Positions 1 to 12,934 of a stretch of DNA of 64,000 bases are shown one piece after another; position 1 is the first letter of the stretch, and each line of letters opens with the position of its first letter. Position numbers and translations under genes: made by a program. Below the pieces are notes generated by a model. The model was not told the origin of the DNA, did not search any database, and saw nothing but the letters and a program-made list of their open reading frames with translations. This DNA comes from Grifola frondosa (lineage: Eukaryota; Basidiomycota; Agaricomycetes; Polyporales; Grifolaceae): NCBI GenBank assembly GCA_001683735.1, contig LUGG01000044.1:62001-126000 (forward strand), written 5' to 3'.

Positions 1-1367
1 TTTTCCCAATAAAACTGAAAGCTTTCGTGATTTCAAAAAATTTCTGCACACGAAGCAAAGGGTTGCAATGTAGTATTTAAATTTTGGCATACAAACAAGC
101 TAATATTTGAAGGAAGAAGACAGAAAAATAATCGAGAAATGTCGCCGGCATTGACGAACGTGATATTTTTCAAAAAGCGCGCGTAGTTGGGGGGGGCGAC
201 TTGTAGTTAGTTGCGCGAGGGGGGGGGAATTTACAGTCAGACGCGCGCGGGGGGTCACAAAATGTGTGTGGGTGTGACAAAATAATAAAAGTGCAACTTT
301 TACGTCATAGTTCCGAAAGTGGCTTTGGCTTGTGTCTCGATATTTGTTCCACCGTTCCATTCACAATGACCTCAGAGAGTTGCTATAGAATGTGTTATAT
401 ACTGTCAGATTTATAGGGGGAAATTTTTGGCAAGAGAAAGTGCAAGACATCTCTCCAAATGTTGCTTGTGATCTCGTCACGGTCACTTTATTTGTCCAGA
501 TCAAATAGTGCAAGAAAAAAATGATTCTTTCACGGAATTTTGCAAAGCGCTGTAAGTTCGTAGCTCAACTCATTCCCAGAACTCATTTCTGTGGCTAGGT
601 TTAACCCATTCATTCAATGCACCACTTTAATTTCATGTGGAAACATCCTCTGTAAGATGTGTAGCTTTCTCTCAATGGTCCTCCTTCTTGCGTGACGTCG
701 GTCTCTGCATATGGTGGGCCGACCGTGGAATTACGGTTTGCGTCTCACAAGAACTGGCTATTGTAGTCATACGACATAGACTAAGTATGAATCTGTGCCT
801 TTCCAAAGCAGTCCGTGGTCCATTTTTTCCGTCTGCGGCTTCGTACAATTCGCTCCAATGCGCACGGTCGTGAGTTGTTCATATCAGCCGACATCCACAC
901 TTGCTCACTGTCCCTGTAGTATGAACTCACGATCTATTCTCGTGACTGTTGCCTTACTCTTAGTCTGACGAATTTCGCAGGCCATTTCACTTCGGACTTT
1001 GCCATTCGAGCAAGGAAGACACCCCTTCGTTGATGAAGCTTTAGACATGGACCTGGTTAATACTTCTCATGCCACCCTTGTCAGTAAGTCCGATCGTCGC
1101 ATGAATAAAGTCTTGGCCGACATCACTGGATTTGTTGCATGATATGGCAAGATGGTGCGCACGATATCGCGTACCTGGTTTCCCCATGACTTTGATTGTG
1201 CGGCCGCCGCCGTTGTTCAGATCGCCGCTCATTCCGAATTTGTGAGGCGGCAAGTGTCATCGATGTGCATCCGTTCAAACCTCAAATAGAGTAATAGCAT
1301 TGTAAGGTATCTAATACGATCATTCATTGGCCGAAACATCGACACCCAGTCGTTTTATTTCCTTCAG
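1..1367. other. Intergenic, no gene recognised
   Basis: AT-rich sequence with short G-runs near 185-255. Small open frames (for example 1041-1253 on the minus strand) have no recognisable family features and no splice-supported extension. I see no RNA gene or repeat here. Confidence 0.6.
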
Positions 1368-2922
1368 CTATCCAGAGTCTACCCATCCTCTCGCGTTGAT
1401 CAACTCGATGCTGAACATCACATTTCCCGCGTATCGCGACCGCGCGTAGTCCGCCAACGCCGATTCCATCTCCTCGTCGTACGGAACATCATATAACTCA
1501 ATGCTGGTCAGGAGCGGACAGACGGACTCTGGTTTCGGCACATGTTGCAGTCCAATGAGCAATCCCAGCAGAGATTCAGGGTCCATATTCATGATCCGTA
1601 GCGTCTTCAGGTTCTTCATCTCCGCCAGTGCTTCTAGCCAAACTCCTTCCTCCAGCTGATCATCTTTAACGTTGACCAGAACCAGAACTTCGAGTGCCGA
1701 GACGTCGAAGGCGGACGCCAGACTTACGATGGCGGCTCGCTCGACAAGATTGCATAGCTCGAGGAGCAATGGAGGTTCGCCGAACGTCTTAGCGGGATCA
1801 TGATAGGCATAGATGGTTGTGAGCACGTTTATGTCGTCGGAGATGAAATGTGATACACGTATACCAGCTAAGCTTGGCAGCGAATCGCAGTCCTGTGGGA
1901 TCATCGAGAGCCCAGTCATCTGATCGTCCCACATCCTATTACCAAGCCTCATATTGGTTTTTCTGGGAAGCACGAGGTGCGCAAGAATGGACGCGGTAAT
2001 GTGAGGCGAAATATGCAGAATTTGCAGCTTTGTAAGATGAGGGAGATGTACTCGACGTTCGGGTAGATCATAATATAGCCCTTGCCAATCGCAATCGGCG
2101 AGGACCAATGACTCCAGCTTTGGGCATTGTTCGAGCATCATAAACAGCTCTGATATGGATGGCTGCCCATGTTGTGAGACGAGCTCGAAATTGACGAGGC
2201 CATTCACGACATCAACCAAACGGGGAAGGGAGACGTGATGGATGGTCAGCGACCGCAATGGTGGCATGTATCCACCGAAGATACTCGGTCCCTCCACCGG
2301 CATCGCGGCCATATCAGCAGACTCCACCGGTGGCGTTCCAGAGAAACGAAGGGTCAACTCGTCCAAGTGAGGCGCAGATAACCTGAGCCTGAGGATAAGG
2401 TATTTCAAGTCACTGCGGATGAAGATCTGTGCATACTAGAAGGTACGAATGCGACGTGTATGCGGCGCCACTATAGAAAAATGTCGGATATGGGGAGATA
2501 TAATCTGTGAGGGACACGCGCAACCGCATGGAACCTGAACGACGAAAGAATTCTGCAGCTGCGGTGGGATTGTTGAGAGAAATCGAGGTCCACAAGTTCG
2601 GGTCGCGGATGGCAGCAGCGCGCCAGCGACGGCAGACGTGGGTGACAGAAATGAGGTCAGAATTTGTATGGGGAGCTTGCAGGAGGTGGGGGATTATTTC
2701 GGATAGCAGTTCGTCCGCAAGGCAGTGAAGAGGCGTCAAGGAATTGGGAAACGCGTGCAATCGTGCTGTTTGGGTGAGGAGGTCATTGACGAGTTGACGG
2801 TAGTCTTGTACGCCCGCATCGAGTTGGGAGCGAATCTCGTTTGCTGAAGATTTCGAATCAATTATTGTAAAGTTGGCACTGATTTGGGGTAGACGCTGCT
2901 CGAGTACATCGAGTGTCACCAT
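1368..2922 (-). CDS. F-box protein with LRR-like C-terminus, broken frame
   Basis: The likely role is substrate-receptor subunit of an SCF ubiquitin ligase. The first part (2922 down to 2410, ATG at 2922) has an N-terminal heptad-like region and then an F-box of the usual mushroom form: LADELLSEIIPHLL, then SVTHVCRRWRAAAIRDPNLW. The second part (about 2408 down to 1368) is leucine-rich, with repeated L..L.L stretches such as LDELTLRF and LKTLRIMNM, as expected of F-box/LRR-like proteins. The two parts lie in different frames and meet near 2400-2440. The only GT-AG pair that would join them gives an intron of about 34 bp, shorter than the 45-60 bp introns in neighbouring genes, so a one-base indel is more likely. 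The family call is firm; the ubiquitin substrate cannot be inferred. Confidence 0.75.
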
Positions 2923-5413
2923 GGATTACGATGATATCTAATGCTGGGTGAGTGATTGTGCACTGATTTCACAGTAAAGGTGTGTTATATACGTACCCAA
3001 GATGTCCAGATATTGCGAATATCAGAGCGAACTTCTGGAATTGGCTGCGAAGGCCAAGTCGAGGCTTATATACGATATATGTGGTTGAAGGCCTTTGTCT
3101 ACACTTTGTTTCATGCCATATGCCAATATGCTCCTATGAACCAATTGAATTACTAGCTTTCGTGAACACTTCAAAGAAACAAAGATTCTTGCGCACATGT
3201 GCATTCTAATATTCACAAAGGCCCCAAGATCAAATGTAGATCAAAGGCGCAATGCTTCAATCATAGCGACGGCGCAGCGCACATTGTATGACAAGTCTTA
3301 ATGACCTCCAGCCTACTGCATCATGTAGATCAGGCAAAACGCAGTCTGATTGTCAAGCACAGGTTAGCCGAATTCTTAGAAAGCATCGGATCAGTAATAA
3401 AACTTTAACGAATGTATATCTCCAAACAGACAGATATACCACGACAATTAACAGCTTCGTAATCGAACAAAACAACAGAGTAAGCAACTCAAACATATTG
3501 CTTCAAGGCCCAGCCTATATGGATCTCAGCAAGTACTAACAGGTCAAAGAAGAATGGGTAGTATAGTACCTCATATTCCTACAATTAGAGGCGCACCAAC
3601 ACTTCTAAGCAGCCGTAGCGGATGTGAAAGCGCTCGCCGTTGTCATCGTCACCGTCCAGGTCACCTCCGAAGTGAGCGTCGTAACGAACGGGGACACTAC
3701 ATGATCAATGGTGAGTAATTTAAACAAACAGTACGCCCACACTGACCCGTTTGGAAACTCTGGAGTATCCGCGTTGCCGTGAACGTGGAGACGGGAGGAC
3801 TGGTGGCAGCCTGAGGCTAACGCACACGAGAGCATCAGCTTCACGGCATTGAAGCAAAAGTTATGCGGGTACTACACACAGCTGCAAAGGTAACAGCAGC
3901 GACGCTGACGAGCGCGAACAAGGGCTTGAAGAGCATGATGAACAGGGCGGCGGTAGCGGTATATCACAAGAACACAAGATCAACGAGGGAAAAATTTGAC
4001 ATTCGTATGCGAAATCTTGTTGTCTTATACAGCTCTGTGCAGTTGCATGTGCATACGGAAAAGAAGTGGCACGGGTTATCGGACACAATGAACAGTGCAA
4101 AATCAGCGCATGCTGGCCACTTCCGATCATCGCTTCTACCGCAGCAGAGTTTATACGGGGGCGCTTCCGTGAGATTTTGTCAGTGCTGCTAAGCACTCAC
4201 TGACCCGATTAGTGGTAGAAACTCCCACCACTTATTGGGTATTGAGAAGCCGACTGTGCATGTGACTGCGGAGGGTAAGCTTTTGACGAATCTTCCGAAC
4301 ATCGCTCCAGGCCATAGACCGAGGACTTACCAAGTCTGAGCTATGAAGACATCTATGCCGCTGCGATGCGGAGATAGATCTGAACACTTTGAGATGGAAA
4401 ATTCAAAAGTCAAAATTGAGCAGATGTCTATACCTATCCTATGTCGACTGAAGTACGCTTATGAGACAATTGGCCAGTGATAAGTTATCAAAGTTGGTGA
4501 AGTACGTTCCGAGCTCAGTGCGACAGACGGACGCACAGTTGAGCGCAATTTGCGTTCAAAAGGTACAAGAACATACCGAGTTCCTCCCCAGAACCTGTTG
4601 GCATGGATGGGCTGTACCACAGCCTGTCGGACCCGCAGCAGACGATGGTCGCGCAAATAGCGCTTGCAGTTGTGGCGCACTGAACACCTATCGGCACCGA
4701 TCGGCAAGCGCCGAAGCTGCGAACACGGTCACGTTTTAAATACTGGCGCATAGATGAAGGCCCAAGGGTTATCCAACTTCAACATTAACTTCATAGGCTC
4801 CAAGCCATTTCAGGCTAACGTATTGTTATTCTGCCACTCAGCTAAACTTGAAGCACCCACTTAACCGTCTGGAGCTCTGTTTGAAGATTGGAGTCCTAAA
4901 CAATGTTTTCAGAATCACCAGGGACATTCGACTCTCCGATGGCTGTGAACCATCCCGCAGTTCTTCCAATCCATCGCCACTCAATTCCAGATTTGCATTA
5001 CGTCTGATCGCAGCTACTTTGATACGCTGCCTTTGAAAGTCTGTCGCATTGGAATATGCTAGCACGAGTTTCAAGATCGCTTTGTCTTGCTCAAAGCATG
5101 CAGCAATGCAGCATACAAGGTGAGCTCATCCGTTCACTTTGCATATAATTTAAACTAAAAGGCATCAGCGTTACATGTCAAGGTTCAAGCCGGCTATACA
5201 CCTGCTATAGTGCCCGAACCTTCGGGCGTCGTTTTGGGCGACTGCGGCAAAGCTGCCAGTTTGCCGAACGAAGAAGGCAACCAAGTTCTATTTACGATTA
5301 CTCCCAGTTCAACATCATCTCACGTAGATACTACAATGTACGGTATCTAAATTTAGGGCTTTCGTCCAGACACATACCTCACAGTCCTGAATCGTCTCTC
5401 TGCCTTCGCGTCG
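2923..5413. other. Intergenic; one doubtful secreted-type ORF
   Basis: No convincing gene. On the minus strand, 3605-3844 starts with a possible signal-like segment and contains a possible 50-bp intron (GTCAGT...CATGTAG, about 3680-3730); the continuation is Thr/Ser-rich in one frame and Asp-rich in another. It matches no family I recognise. The rest (4200-5400) shows nothing apart from the upstream region of the laccase gene. Confidence 0.45.
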
Positions 5414-5414
5414 T

Positions 5415-5422
5415 TATATAAA
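5415..5422 (+). promoter_or_regulatory. TATA box of the laccase gene
   Basis: TATATAAA lies about 87 bases upstream of the laccase ATG and is followed by a C/T-rich stretch with CATCATTC, a plausible transcription start region. Position and sequence fit a fungal core promoter; no direct evidence of use. Confidence 0.6.
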
Positions 5423-5501
5423 GGCCTTAGCCATTCCATGGAGAGCAGCATCATTCAAACGACTTTTCAGCACTTTCTCTACTGACACATTTCCACATCA
5501 T

Positions 5502-7722
5502 ATGTTCGATATGGCCGCATTTCGCGCTCTGTCGATTCTCGTTTCACTCAGCCTGCCTCTTCGTGCGCTGGCCGCAATCGGACCAGTCACCAACTTGACC
5601 ATTTCCGATGGCGATATTGCCCCCGACGGTTACACTCGCGCCGCGGTTTTGACAAACAGTGTTTTCCCTGGGCCTCTCATCACGGGCAACATGGTGAGTA
5701 TGTTGGCACATCTTAACTTCAAGTATTGATGTTGCACAACGAATAGGGCGATAATTTCCAGATTAACGTCATCGATGACCTTACCAATGCTACTATGTTA
5801 AAAACCACAACCATTGTGAGCTGACGGCTCATTCGTTCGTTCTCACATGCTTATCTTCTTGTTCTCCATTAGCATTGGCATGGCCTCTTTCAAAAGGGAA
5901 CAAGTTGGGCGGATGGTCCAGCCTTCGTGACTCAATGTCCTATCGCCTCTGGGAATTCATTCTTGTATGATTTCGATGTGCCTGATCAAGCTGGTATGAT
6001 ATGAAACTCCTTTCATCTCACGGATGTGCAGCTCATAAAAGACAAACAGGCACATTTTGGTACCACAGCCATCTATCTACACAATACTGTGATGGTCTGC
6101 GAGGCCCTTTAGTAGTGTATGATCCTAACGATCCATACGCAGACCTGTACGATGTGGACGACGGTGAGCATTATCCAATTGCGGAGGCGGGCCGTGGCTT
6201 ATTTTTGCTTTAGATTCGACGGTTATTACATTGGCAGACTGGTATCACATTGCTGCGAGGCTTGGTGCTGCATTCCCGTATGTTCAGATTGTTCTATGTA
6301 TCTTCCATGCTGACGTACGTTCTCAAGGGCTGGACCCGACTCCATACTCATCAATGGGCTTGGCCGCGCCGTTGATGGGGACACTACCAATTTGACGGTA
6401 ATCAGCGTCGAGCAGGGAAAACGGTTGGTTTCCCTCTTCATAATTGCCTTCGTGACACTGACCTTTATTTAGTTATCGAATCCGTCTTATTTCTATGTCT
6501 TGTGACCCGAACTTCACATTCTCCATTGACAGTCATAACATGACCATCATCGAGGTTGACGGCGTGAATCACGAGCCGCTGGATGTAGACTCGCTCCAAA
6601 TTTTTGCTGGACAGCGGTATTCGTTTATAGTGCGTACAGTTATCAATTTCAGTATAGGCATATTCTGACGAGTGGATCATCAATCAGCTTACTGCAAACC
6701 AGACGGTCGACAACTACTGGATCCCGCGGACCCGAATGTGGGAAATACCGGATTTGATAACGGCATTAATTCAGCCATCCTGCGTTACTCCGGCGCAGAG
6801 GATGCAGACCCTACGAGTAACCAGACGACGAGCGTCGCTGCATTGGATGAGGCGGACTTGGTACCTCTCGTGAACGCCACAGCTGTGTGTACCTTTCTCT
6901 CAGACGTCACAAACGCTACTCATTCTGTTGGTTTTTACAGCCTGGTGAGGCAGTCGTTGGCGGTGTCGATTACGCATTGAACCTTGACTTCAACTTCGTA
7001 CGTTGCTGTCTCCTCTTGGTCATTGTCGGGCCTCACGCACGATTTGTGTAGAATGGTTCCAACTACTTCATCAATGATGCGACCTTCACACCTCCCACCG
7101 TCCCTGTCTTGCTTCAGATTCTCAGTGGGGCTCAGACTGCTCAGGACCTCCTTCCCAATGGAAGTGTCTATACGCTCCCTTCCAACTCCACCATCGAGAT
7201 ATCCATGCCTGGTACCGCCAATGCCCCCGGCACTCCTCACCCCTTCCATCTGCACGGCGTGAGTAAAACATATGTATGCTCTTTCACTATCCTCTAATCG
7301 CATGGTATCCGGCATAGCATACGTTCTCTGTTGTTCGAGTCGCAGGCAGCGACACCTATAACTACGATAACCCAGTGCAGCGCGACACCGTCAGCACTGG
7401 TGTTGCCGGCGACAACGTCACTATCCGATTCACGGTGCGATACACTCTCACTAATTACATGTTGTGTTTCCCACTCATCATTTCAATATTGTGCATCAGA
7501 CGGATAACCCCGGCCCGTGGTTCCTCCACTGCCACATCGACTTCCACCTTCAAGCTGGATTCGCGATCGTTTTTGCTGAAGATGCTGCAGACATCGCAAC
7601 TGAGACTGTGCCGGGTCAGTCTCTTCTCATTTATCTCTATTCATCCAGCTCACAGTGTACTTACAGATTCGTGGAGCGATCTCTGCCCGACTTATGATGC
7701 CCTGGACGCCTCGGATCATTGA
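5502..7722 (+). CDS. Secreted laccase (multicopper oxidase), one-base frameshift in exon 8
   Basis: Laccases oxidise phenols and lignin units with reduction of O2 to water, outside the cell. I read 13 exons: 5502-5693, 5747-5815, 5873-5993, 6050-6163, 6214-6277, 6328-6423, 6473-6629, 6688-6884, 6941-6997, 7052-7258, 7318-7434, 7500-7614, 7667-7722, all with GT-AG introns of about 50-65 bp. A signal peptide ends near LRALAA. The four copper segments are present: [45 protein letters not shown] and [15 protein letters not shown]. The residue ten after the T1 Cys is Phe, the state associated with high-redox fungal laccases. The summed coding length is 1562 bases, one short of a whole number of codons. 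The missing base is in 6721-6729, between DNYWI and [10 protein letters not shown]. The gene is otherwise full length (about 520 residues), so it is either very recently inactivated or carries an assembly error. ATG 5511 is an alternative start. Confidence 0.95.
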
Positions 7723-9135
7723 GAGTGTTTTGTCGCTATTGGAAGCTCCTTTGTCGCGGTCTCTCCGTTGTCTAGACTTTGCCTTCTCCCAATCGAATTC
7801 CTTTCTGCGATGTATTTCATAGTAGCTTGTCAGTCGTTGCAAACTCCGCATGGGGTCCATGCACATTTGAATACTTTTCTTTCACTACGTAGCTGTGCCC
7901 TCCATGCCAATATAAATAAGATCTACTAGCTCCAGCCAAATTCGCTTACACAATCATAAAAATATTCAATTTCACCAATAATTGATCCAGAAGTCGTCCC
8001 ACCAGATGTGGCGCTCCTAAGGAGGGCCTCCCCCAAGAGCATATTTAATGGGATTAAGATAACGGCAGTGCTCTTCAACAATGCATTTATATCCCGCCGG
8101 AAGAGTGATGACCTTCAAGTTCAAAATCATACACAATATAACGCTCATCACGTGTTCAAGGTTACTAGCCGCACAAACGTGAGCCTGTTCAGCATCAGCT
8201 CTTCACGACAATAATTCTCTGACAAAGATAAATGTCTTGATTTCGTGTCTAGAACCTGTGAATGCTTGCTATAAAATCCACCGTGTCTGACTAGTTTCAT
8301 CTCACGGCAAAGTTAGGGCCCGTAGCATCGCCGTAAGCGGCCGTATGTCTTCATAGTATTGATATCGATGCCGCGCGTGCAACCTCCCTCGGACTCATGG
8401 GGTTTGGAGCAGATGTTACACTGATCACCGCGGAGTTGGTGCAGTTTTCCGGCCCTCTTTCTGACTTGCCGTGTCATCATCATGGTAGCAGAGCAAACGG
8501 TCTGTCTTTTACTTATATCTGTTTCAATTTTTGCAGGCCAAACCTACTACGAGCCAGCTATTGGATCCGACCCTGTGCCCTTAGTTTCGCGCTCCACGTC
8601 AGTCCGGGGTACGCCTTTTGGTTAATCCATGCCGTATGCTGATGGTGTTGCTGGACAGAATCATGGTGTAACCACTGTGCTCCATATGATGCATCAGATA
8701 TGTTCTAATATCTAGCGCAATCCAATCCAAACACCACCACCTCAACGCCCAACGCCTCTGGTTCTTCTTCCCTGTGAGACGCAAATTTGCTTGTTCAACG
8801 ATCTGTTTTCGTGAACCCCTGACAAGCTGTGTGTGTAGGTATTTACACAAAACATTGAATGTAACACGAATACAAATGATCATCCCGTTACCGGCCAGGC
8901 GTGCGGTTGACATGATCAAAATTACTATAAGCGCCATAATTGGGATTAACGGGATCTGAATAAGCCTTGTAAACGCCGATATCGGACTTGCCATGTAATT
9001 TGTGCGGTCCGAGCCCGCTCATTACAACCACGGAGATTGGCAGAGTTCTATGTAACTGGTGACCCACGATTCCCGGTTCGCCGTCTTGGCAGCCCATCAG
9101 CAGAGATACTGTAGTCGCAGGCTTACTCGAGTTCG
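7723..9135. other. Intergenic between laccase and NmrA-like gene
   Basis: Holds the laccase 3' flank and the promoter of the next gene. Short frames on both strands have no family features. No RNA gene or repeat seen. Confidence 0.6.
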
Positions 9136-9143
9136 TATATAAG
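9136..9143 (+). promoter_or_regulatory. TATA box of the NmrA-like gene
   Basis: TATATAAG, about 35-40 bases before the ATG at 9178. A plausible core promoter by position. Confidence 0.45.
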
Positions 9144-9177
9144 ATGCGGATTCTCCGTCTTGTCCAAGGCAAGAAAC

Positions 9178-10408
9178 ATGTCTAGTCCAGCCCCTCAGAA
9201 CAAGTATGTGGTAGCCATTGCTGGTGCCACAGGCAATCTCGGTGCGTCGTCCGAGTATTCCAGTATGACCATCGAACTTATTGAGATCGCTTGTCACTGG
9301 CAGGCAAGGAAATAACTCACGTCTTCCTAACCGAATACAACAAATTCTTCGCGCGTGTACTCGCGCTTGTGCGTGATCCAACTTCACCTGGCGCACAGGC
9401 CCTCGCTCTCCAGGGTGCAGAGGTTCACGCCGTGGACGAGTCTAACCCAGGAGTCTCATTGGGGATGGCTCTGCAGGGTGTTAACATTGTCGTCAACGCT
9501 CTCCCTGGTTCTGCAGGTGAACTCAGAGCGACCGTATTTGAAGCCTCCCTCAAGAACGGCGTGGAGGTATACTTCTTGAGCGAGTTCGGGACGTGAGTGG
9601 TTTTGTCTCTCTGAATCTCGTATCGAAACTCAATTTTATCTTCTTTAGAGACCATCACTCCACGAACTTTCCAGGCTTTGAGCATGCTGAGTTCCGCTCT
9701 AAGGCCGAGCTTGCTCATCGCGCTCGCAAGCTCGCACAGGGCAAAGTCAGATCATATCGCCGTACACCGGATTCTTTGTGGAGGATTGCGTGGCGGTACG
9801 CTCTTCGCATAATGTGTTCTGACGTTGCAACTGACTATCTATTATTTTAGCCTTTCTGTAAGCTTCTCTTATCTAACACTGGTCGTCAACTGAAGCCTTC
9901 GAACGAAGTGGGATTCGACGTGAAGAACAATACCTATCAGACGATCGGTGCTCCCACGCAGCGCATTACGTTCATCTCTAAGTCGGACATATCCCGGGCT
10001 CTCGCTGAGCTCGCGCTACTCGCGCTCAATCCCTCCACATCACAGAGCGTTCCGGACGAACTGCATATGGCCGCTCTACTGTAAGCTTCGAAGACGTTCA
10101 CAAGTTCGTTCACGGCATCACTGGTGTGGAGGGTGGAATTATAAGCGAGGACCTTCCCACGTTTAAGGAGCACCTTCGAGAGTCGATGACTGCCAGTCCG
10201 ACCCAGTCCCCGCTAGGACATATCAGGTGTGCAAAACTAGTTCGATCAGAACCATGAATATGCTGATGCGGCTTCTACAAGAGTCCTTATGGGAGAAGGA
10301 ATATTGGACCTTTCGAAGAACAACATAAACGAGTTGATCAATCCGGGTGAAGGCAAGTGGAAGTGGAAGACCGTAGAAGATCATATTCGGGAGATTTTGA
10401 ACGAATAG
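9178..10408 (+). CDS. NmrA-like / isoflavone-reductase-like NAD(P)-binding protein, frame broken
   Basis: A Rossmann-fold protein of the NmrA-like atypical SDR group, which act as NAD(P)H-dependent reductases or redox sensors. Exons begin 9178-9241, 9304-9592 and 9649-9795; the last starts at 10282 and ends at a TAG (10406-10408). The N-terminus has a glycine-rich nucleotide-binding motif, AIAGATGNLGK, after a beta strand. VVNALPG, FLSEFGTDHH, SPYTGFFVEDCVA and the late segment ISKSDISRALAEL follow the family order. Two places need one more base to keep frame: near 9746-9750 (between GGKVR-like and IISPYTGFF) and near 10070-10075 (between ELHMA and TVSFEDVHKF). The junction around 9851-9900 is also unclear: the only visible intron is about 38 bp. 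It is full length by content, so it is a recent pseudogene or an assembly-damaged gene. The substrate is unknown. Confidence 0.75.
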
Positions 10409-11713
10409 ATTATGTAAACTGTCTCGTTAGTAGCTATCTCGCTACTACAACTATATCTCTTGCATTGTGCACAAATGAGTACAGAGAGCGAAGATATCGG
10501 TGAATGTAGTGAGACAATACCTGTTGAGTTCTTGCACAGCTATCGAAAATGATTTTGATTTTGATTCGGTTGTATGAGGAGTGCATGGGCGAACTCAGAG
10601 CTTTCAATAATGATATAATAAAACACCTTACAGAGGGTGGAGCCAAAGGCTCTCGTTCTCGGTCGTCGCAGAGTGGGCAAAAGACTAACACCCGCAGCTT
10701 GCCCGCAGCATTTCCTCTAATGACCCAGGACGTAGGATCTGATGCATTTTTCCAGTAGACGTCAGGGTGGGAGTGTTATGCACGCTCGTGCATTGACAAT
10801 AGCATGGTGCTAACAATCACATCCGACGATCCGAAATTTTCGTGGACAAGAGAAAATGCTCACGGTATTCTCAAAGTGCAGAGTGAACGATCCCATGCAA
10901 TCCATGATGAATCGGTGTACACGAGATAGGTGTCTAAGCCTCTTAAGAGACCTGCCAAGAGGCAAGACAGCAAACCTCCTAGACATTGGATTGTGCCACT
11001 CAGCTGCATGTCAATGATCGTCAGCTTGTACCGTTAGAAATGTGCACTTAAATGAAACAACAGCACAGATTGTTTTGATTTCAATACAAAGCGAAGATTC
11101 AGTGACTGTCATTGAACAGGTCAACGAATTCTAATCAAAGAGAGAAAAAGAGCAGGTGGATGAAGCGATTGAACGAGTACAACAAATGAATGACTTGCCG
11201 TACTGCATAGAAGGGTCATAACGAAGGGCCCCAGGAATGGCGCCCCGCTCACCCTCGCGCCACTCTTGTGACATCGGCGTGACAACAGCGACACGCAGAA
11301 CCAGCCCGCTGCGTCTCTCGGTCTCAGACCAAGTACGTGCAAGAATGCACTGTCGGCCCGATGGCTGCAGGGAGTGCTTGTGGCTTGAGTGTACATATAA
11401 AGTGAACTCTTGTCGTGCGTCACGGACTGCTCAGCGGGCTCATCGTTAACAAATGGCTAGCACGTCTGTGCAAGTGTCGGCGGCCTCTTGCACGTTGTCT
11501 CCTCCTCTGCGGACCACGCCATGTGTGTGTTCTACTATATGGCCACCTTACGGGCAGTCTGTGCGCGTCTCATTTGATGGATGTGTCACACAGCGGAAGC
11601 AGGTCTGCTCTACAGACACTGGACATCCTGGTCGCACTCGATCTGCTTTGACAACCTCTCTTCCGCTGGCAGCTTCTTGCCGCGGACCATCCTGTCGCTG
11701 TTGAGCAGCATCG
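10409..11713. other. Intergenic, probably eroded retroelement upstream part
   Basis: No intact gene. From about 11450 the sequence becomes GC-richer and several short frames open on the plus strand just before the retroelement remnant at 11714. This suggests the eroded upstream portion of the same element, but no reverse transcriptase motif is readable. Confidence 0.4.
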
Positions 11714-12106
11714 GTGGCCCCACAGGATTTCCGCTTCTGTGTCTGCCGCGGGGCGATTGAGACTGACGCACACATCCTCCTTAATTGTACCGACTCCCCT
11801 CTGCTTGCATTTCGTGAGCCTTTCGTGCGTGTTGTCTCTCAGCGCGTCCCCGTGCTTCTGCACCAACAACACTCGCTGTTCAGTCTGCAATGGCTCTTCT
11901 GCGCGTCACATGGACGCAATCTGTCCCTCTCTGTAGAGTCTGTAGGCTCGTTCCCCGTGGATGCCGCCAAACTGCTATATACTGCCCGAACTGGCTCGCG
12001 TTTGACGGCTGGCTGCAAGGTCGCTCCCGATGTCCACGAACCCATCCCTGCGCGCTCTCATCCAGGTGCAAAATATGTACCGTTGCCGCATGCTCGGTCT
12101 CAGTAG
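11714..12106 (+). mobile_element. Degenerate 3' end of a non-LTR retroelement ORF (copy 1)
   Basis: The open frame carries FRFCVCRGAIETDAHILLNC, a Cys-His cluster of the form CxxC...H...C. It resembles the terminal zinc-knuckle that follows the reverse transcriptase/RNase H part of fungal LINE-like elements, where it often reads CRFCxxxxEDExHxLxxC. It is followed by TDSPLLAFREPFVRVVSQ, again as in that family's tail. No RT catalytic motif is visible upstream. I read it as a truncated, old insertion, as expected of 5'-truncated LINE copies. Confidence 0.55.
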
Positions 12107-12109
12107 CCG

Positions 12110-12934
12110 TTGCGCAATTGTTCCACTCTTCACGGACCTCCGTTACCGACGCGTTTATCTGGCGCTTCGATTCCCACTCTATCTTCTGAGGTAGCGCCCC
12201 AAACTTCCATACCTCGCTATCGCGGAGGCTCGGATCTTGCAATGCACGGTTTTGCGTCCTGGGTCGGCAATCTGTACCACGCACTACCGGCCCTCGAGGT
12301 GCGAGTGTGTCTAGGCTCCTCTCAGCTACTTGCCTTGGCTGTGGTCGAACAGTGCCTGACAAATGTCCGCGCCTCCTTCCTCGTCTATGTCGAACACGAA
12401 CTGCGTGCATCTCGTCGCTTGGTTCTACTGCAGGAACGTGTCGATTTCACGTGCACGGGTACACTGCAACACAAGCTCCATGTATTCCTGGAGTATCTAC
12501 GTGTACCCACGCGTGAACACCGACGTGTGCTCACTCTCCGACTCGCTGCTGGCCACCCGCTTGCTATTAGACAACACCGTCGGCAGGCGGATGGGGTGGG
12601 CAATGTCCCCGCAAGTAGCATGTGTGCCGCTTGTATAGACAGTGATCGGCGGTCGAGGACGAAACGCATGCTCTCGTGGAGTGCGAGGGTGCGCGAAACT
12701 TTCATGGGCGAGGCCATCACGCACGTTCCCCTGCGGCGGCGGCTGCTTGGGAGCTTCGACTTCCTGCAGGCCCTTCTGTCACACCAGCCAATTGTTGAAC
12801 TGTTTGCAGAGTATGTACACACCGTTTTCGAGCTATGCGCAGTGGTCCCACCTCTTTTGATCTCGGTCCCAGAACAATTCCTTGCACTGCCTATCACGTA
12901 TACGCCATGGAGCAGGAAGCGAACTTCTGTATGA
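12110..12934 (+). mobile_element. Degenerate 3' end of a non-LTR retroelement ORF (copy 2)
   Basis: A second copy of the same kind of tail lies directly downstream. In one frame at about 12649-12700 the sequence reads AVEDETHALVECEGAR, the hallmark of the C-terminal zinc cluster. The cysteines expected just before it sit in a neighbouring frame, so the copy is frameshifted. The end (FLQALLSHQPIVELFAEYVHTVFELC) has the helical tail these proteins usually finish with. The long frame at 12110-12934 is thus a composite of element remnants rather than a host gene. Confidence 0.55.

Noticed and set aside
12110..12934. 274-codon frame as a host gene
   Set aside because: It contains the retroelement zinc cluster in a shifted frame and the typical tail of LINE proteins, so it is a composite of element remnants.
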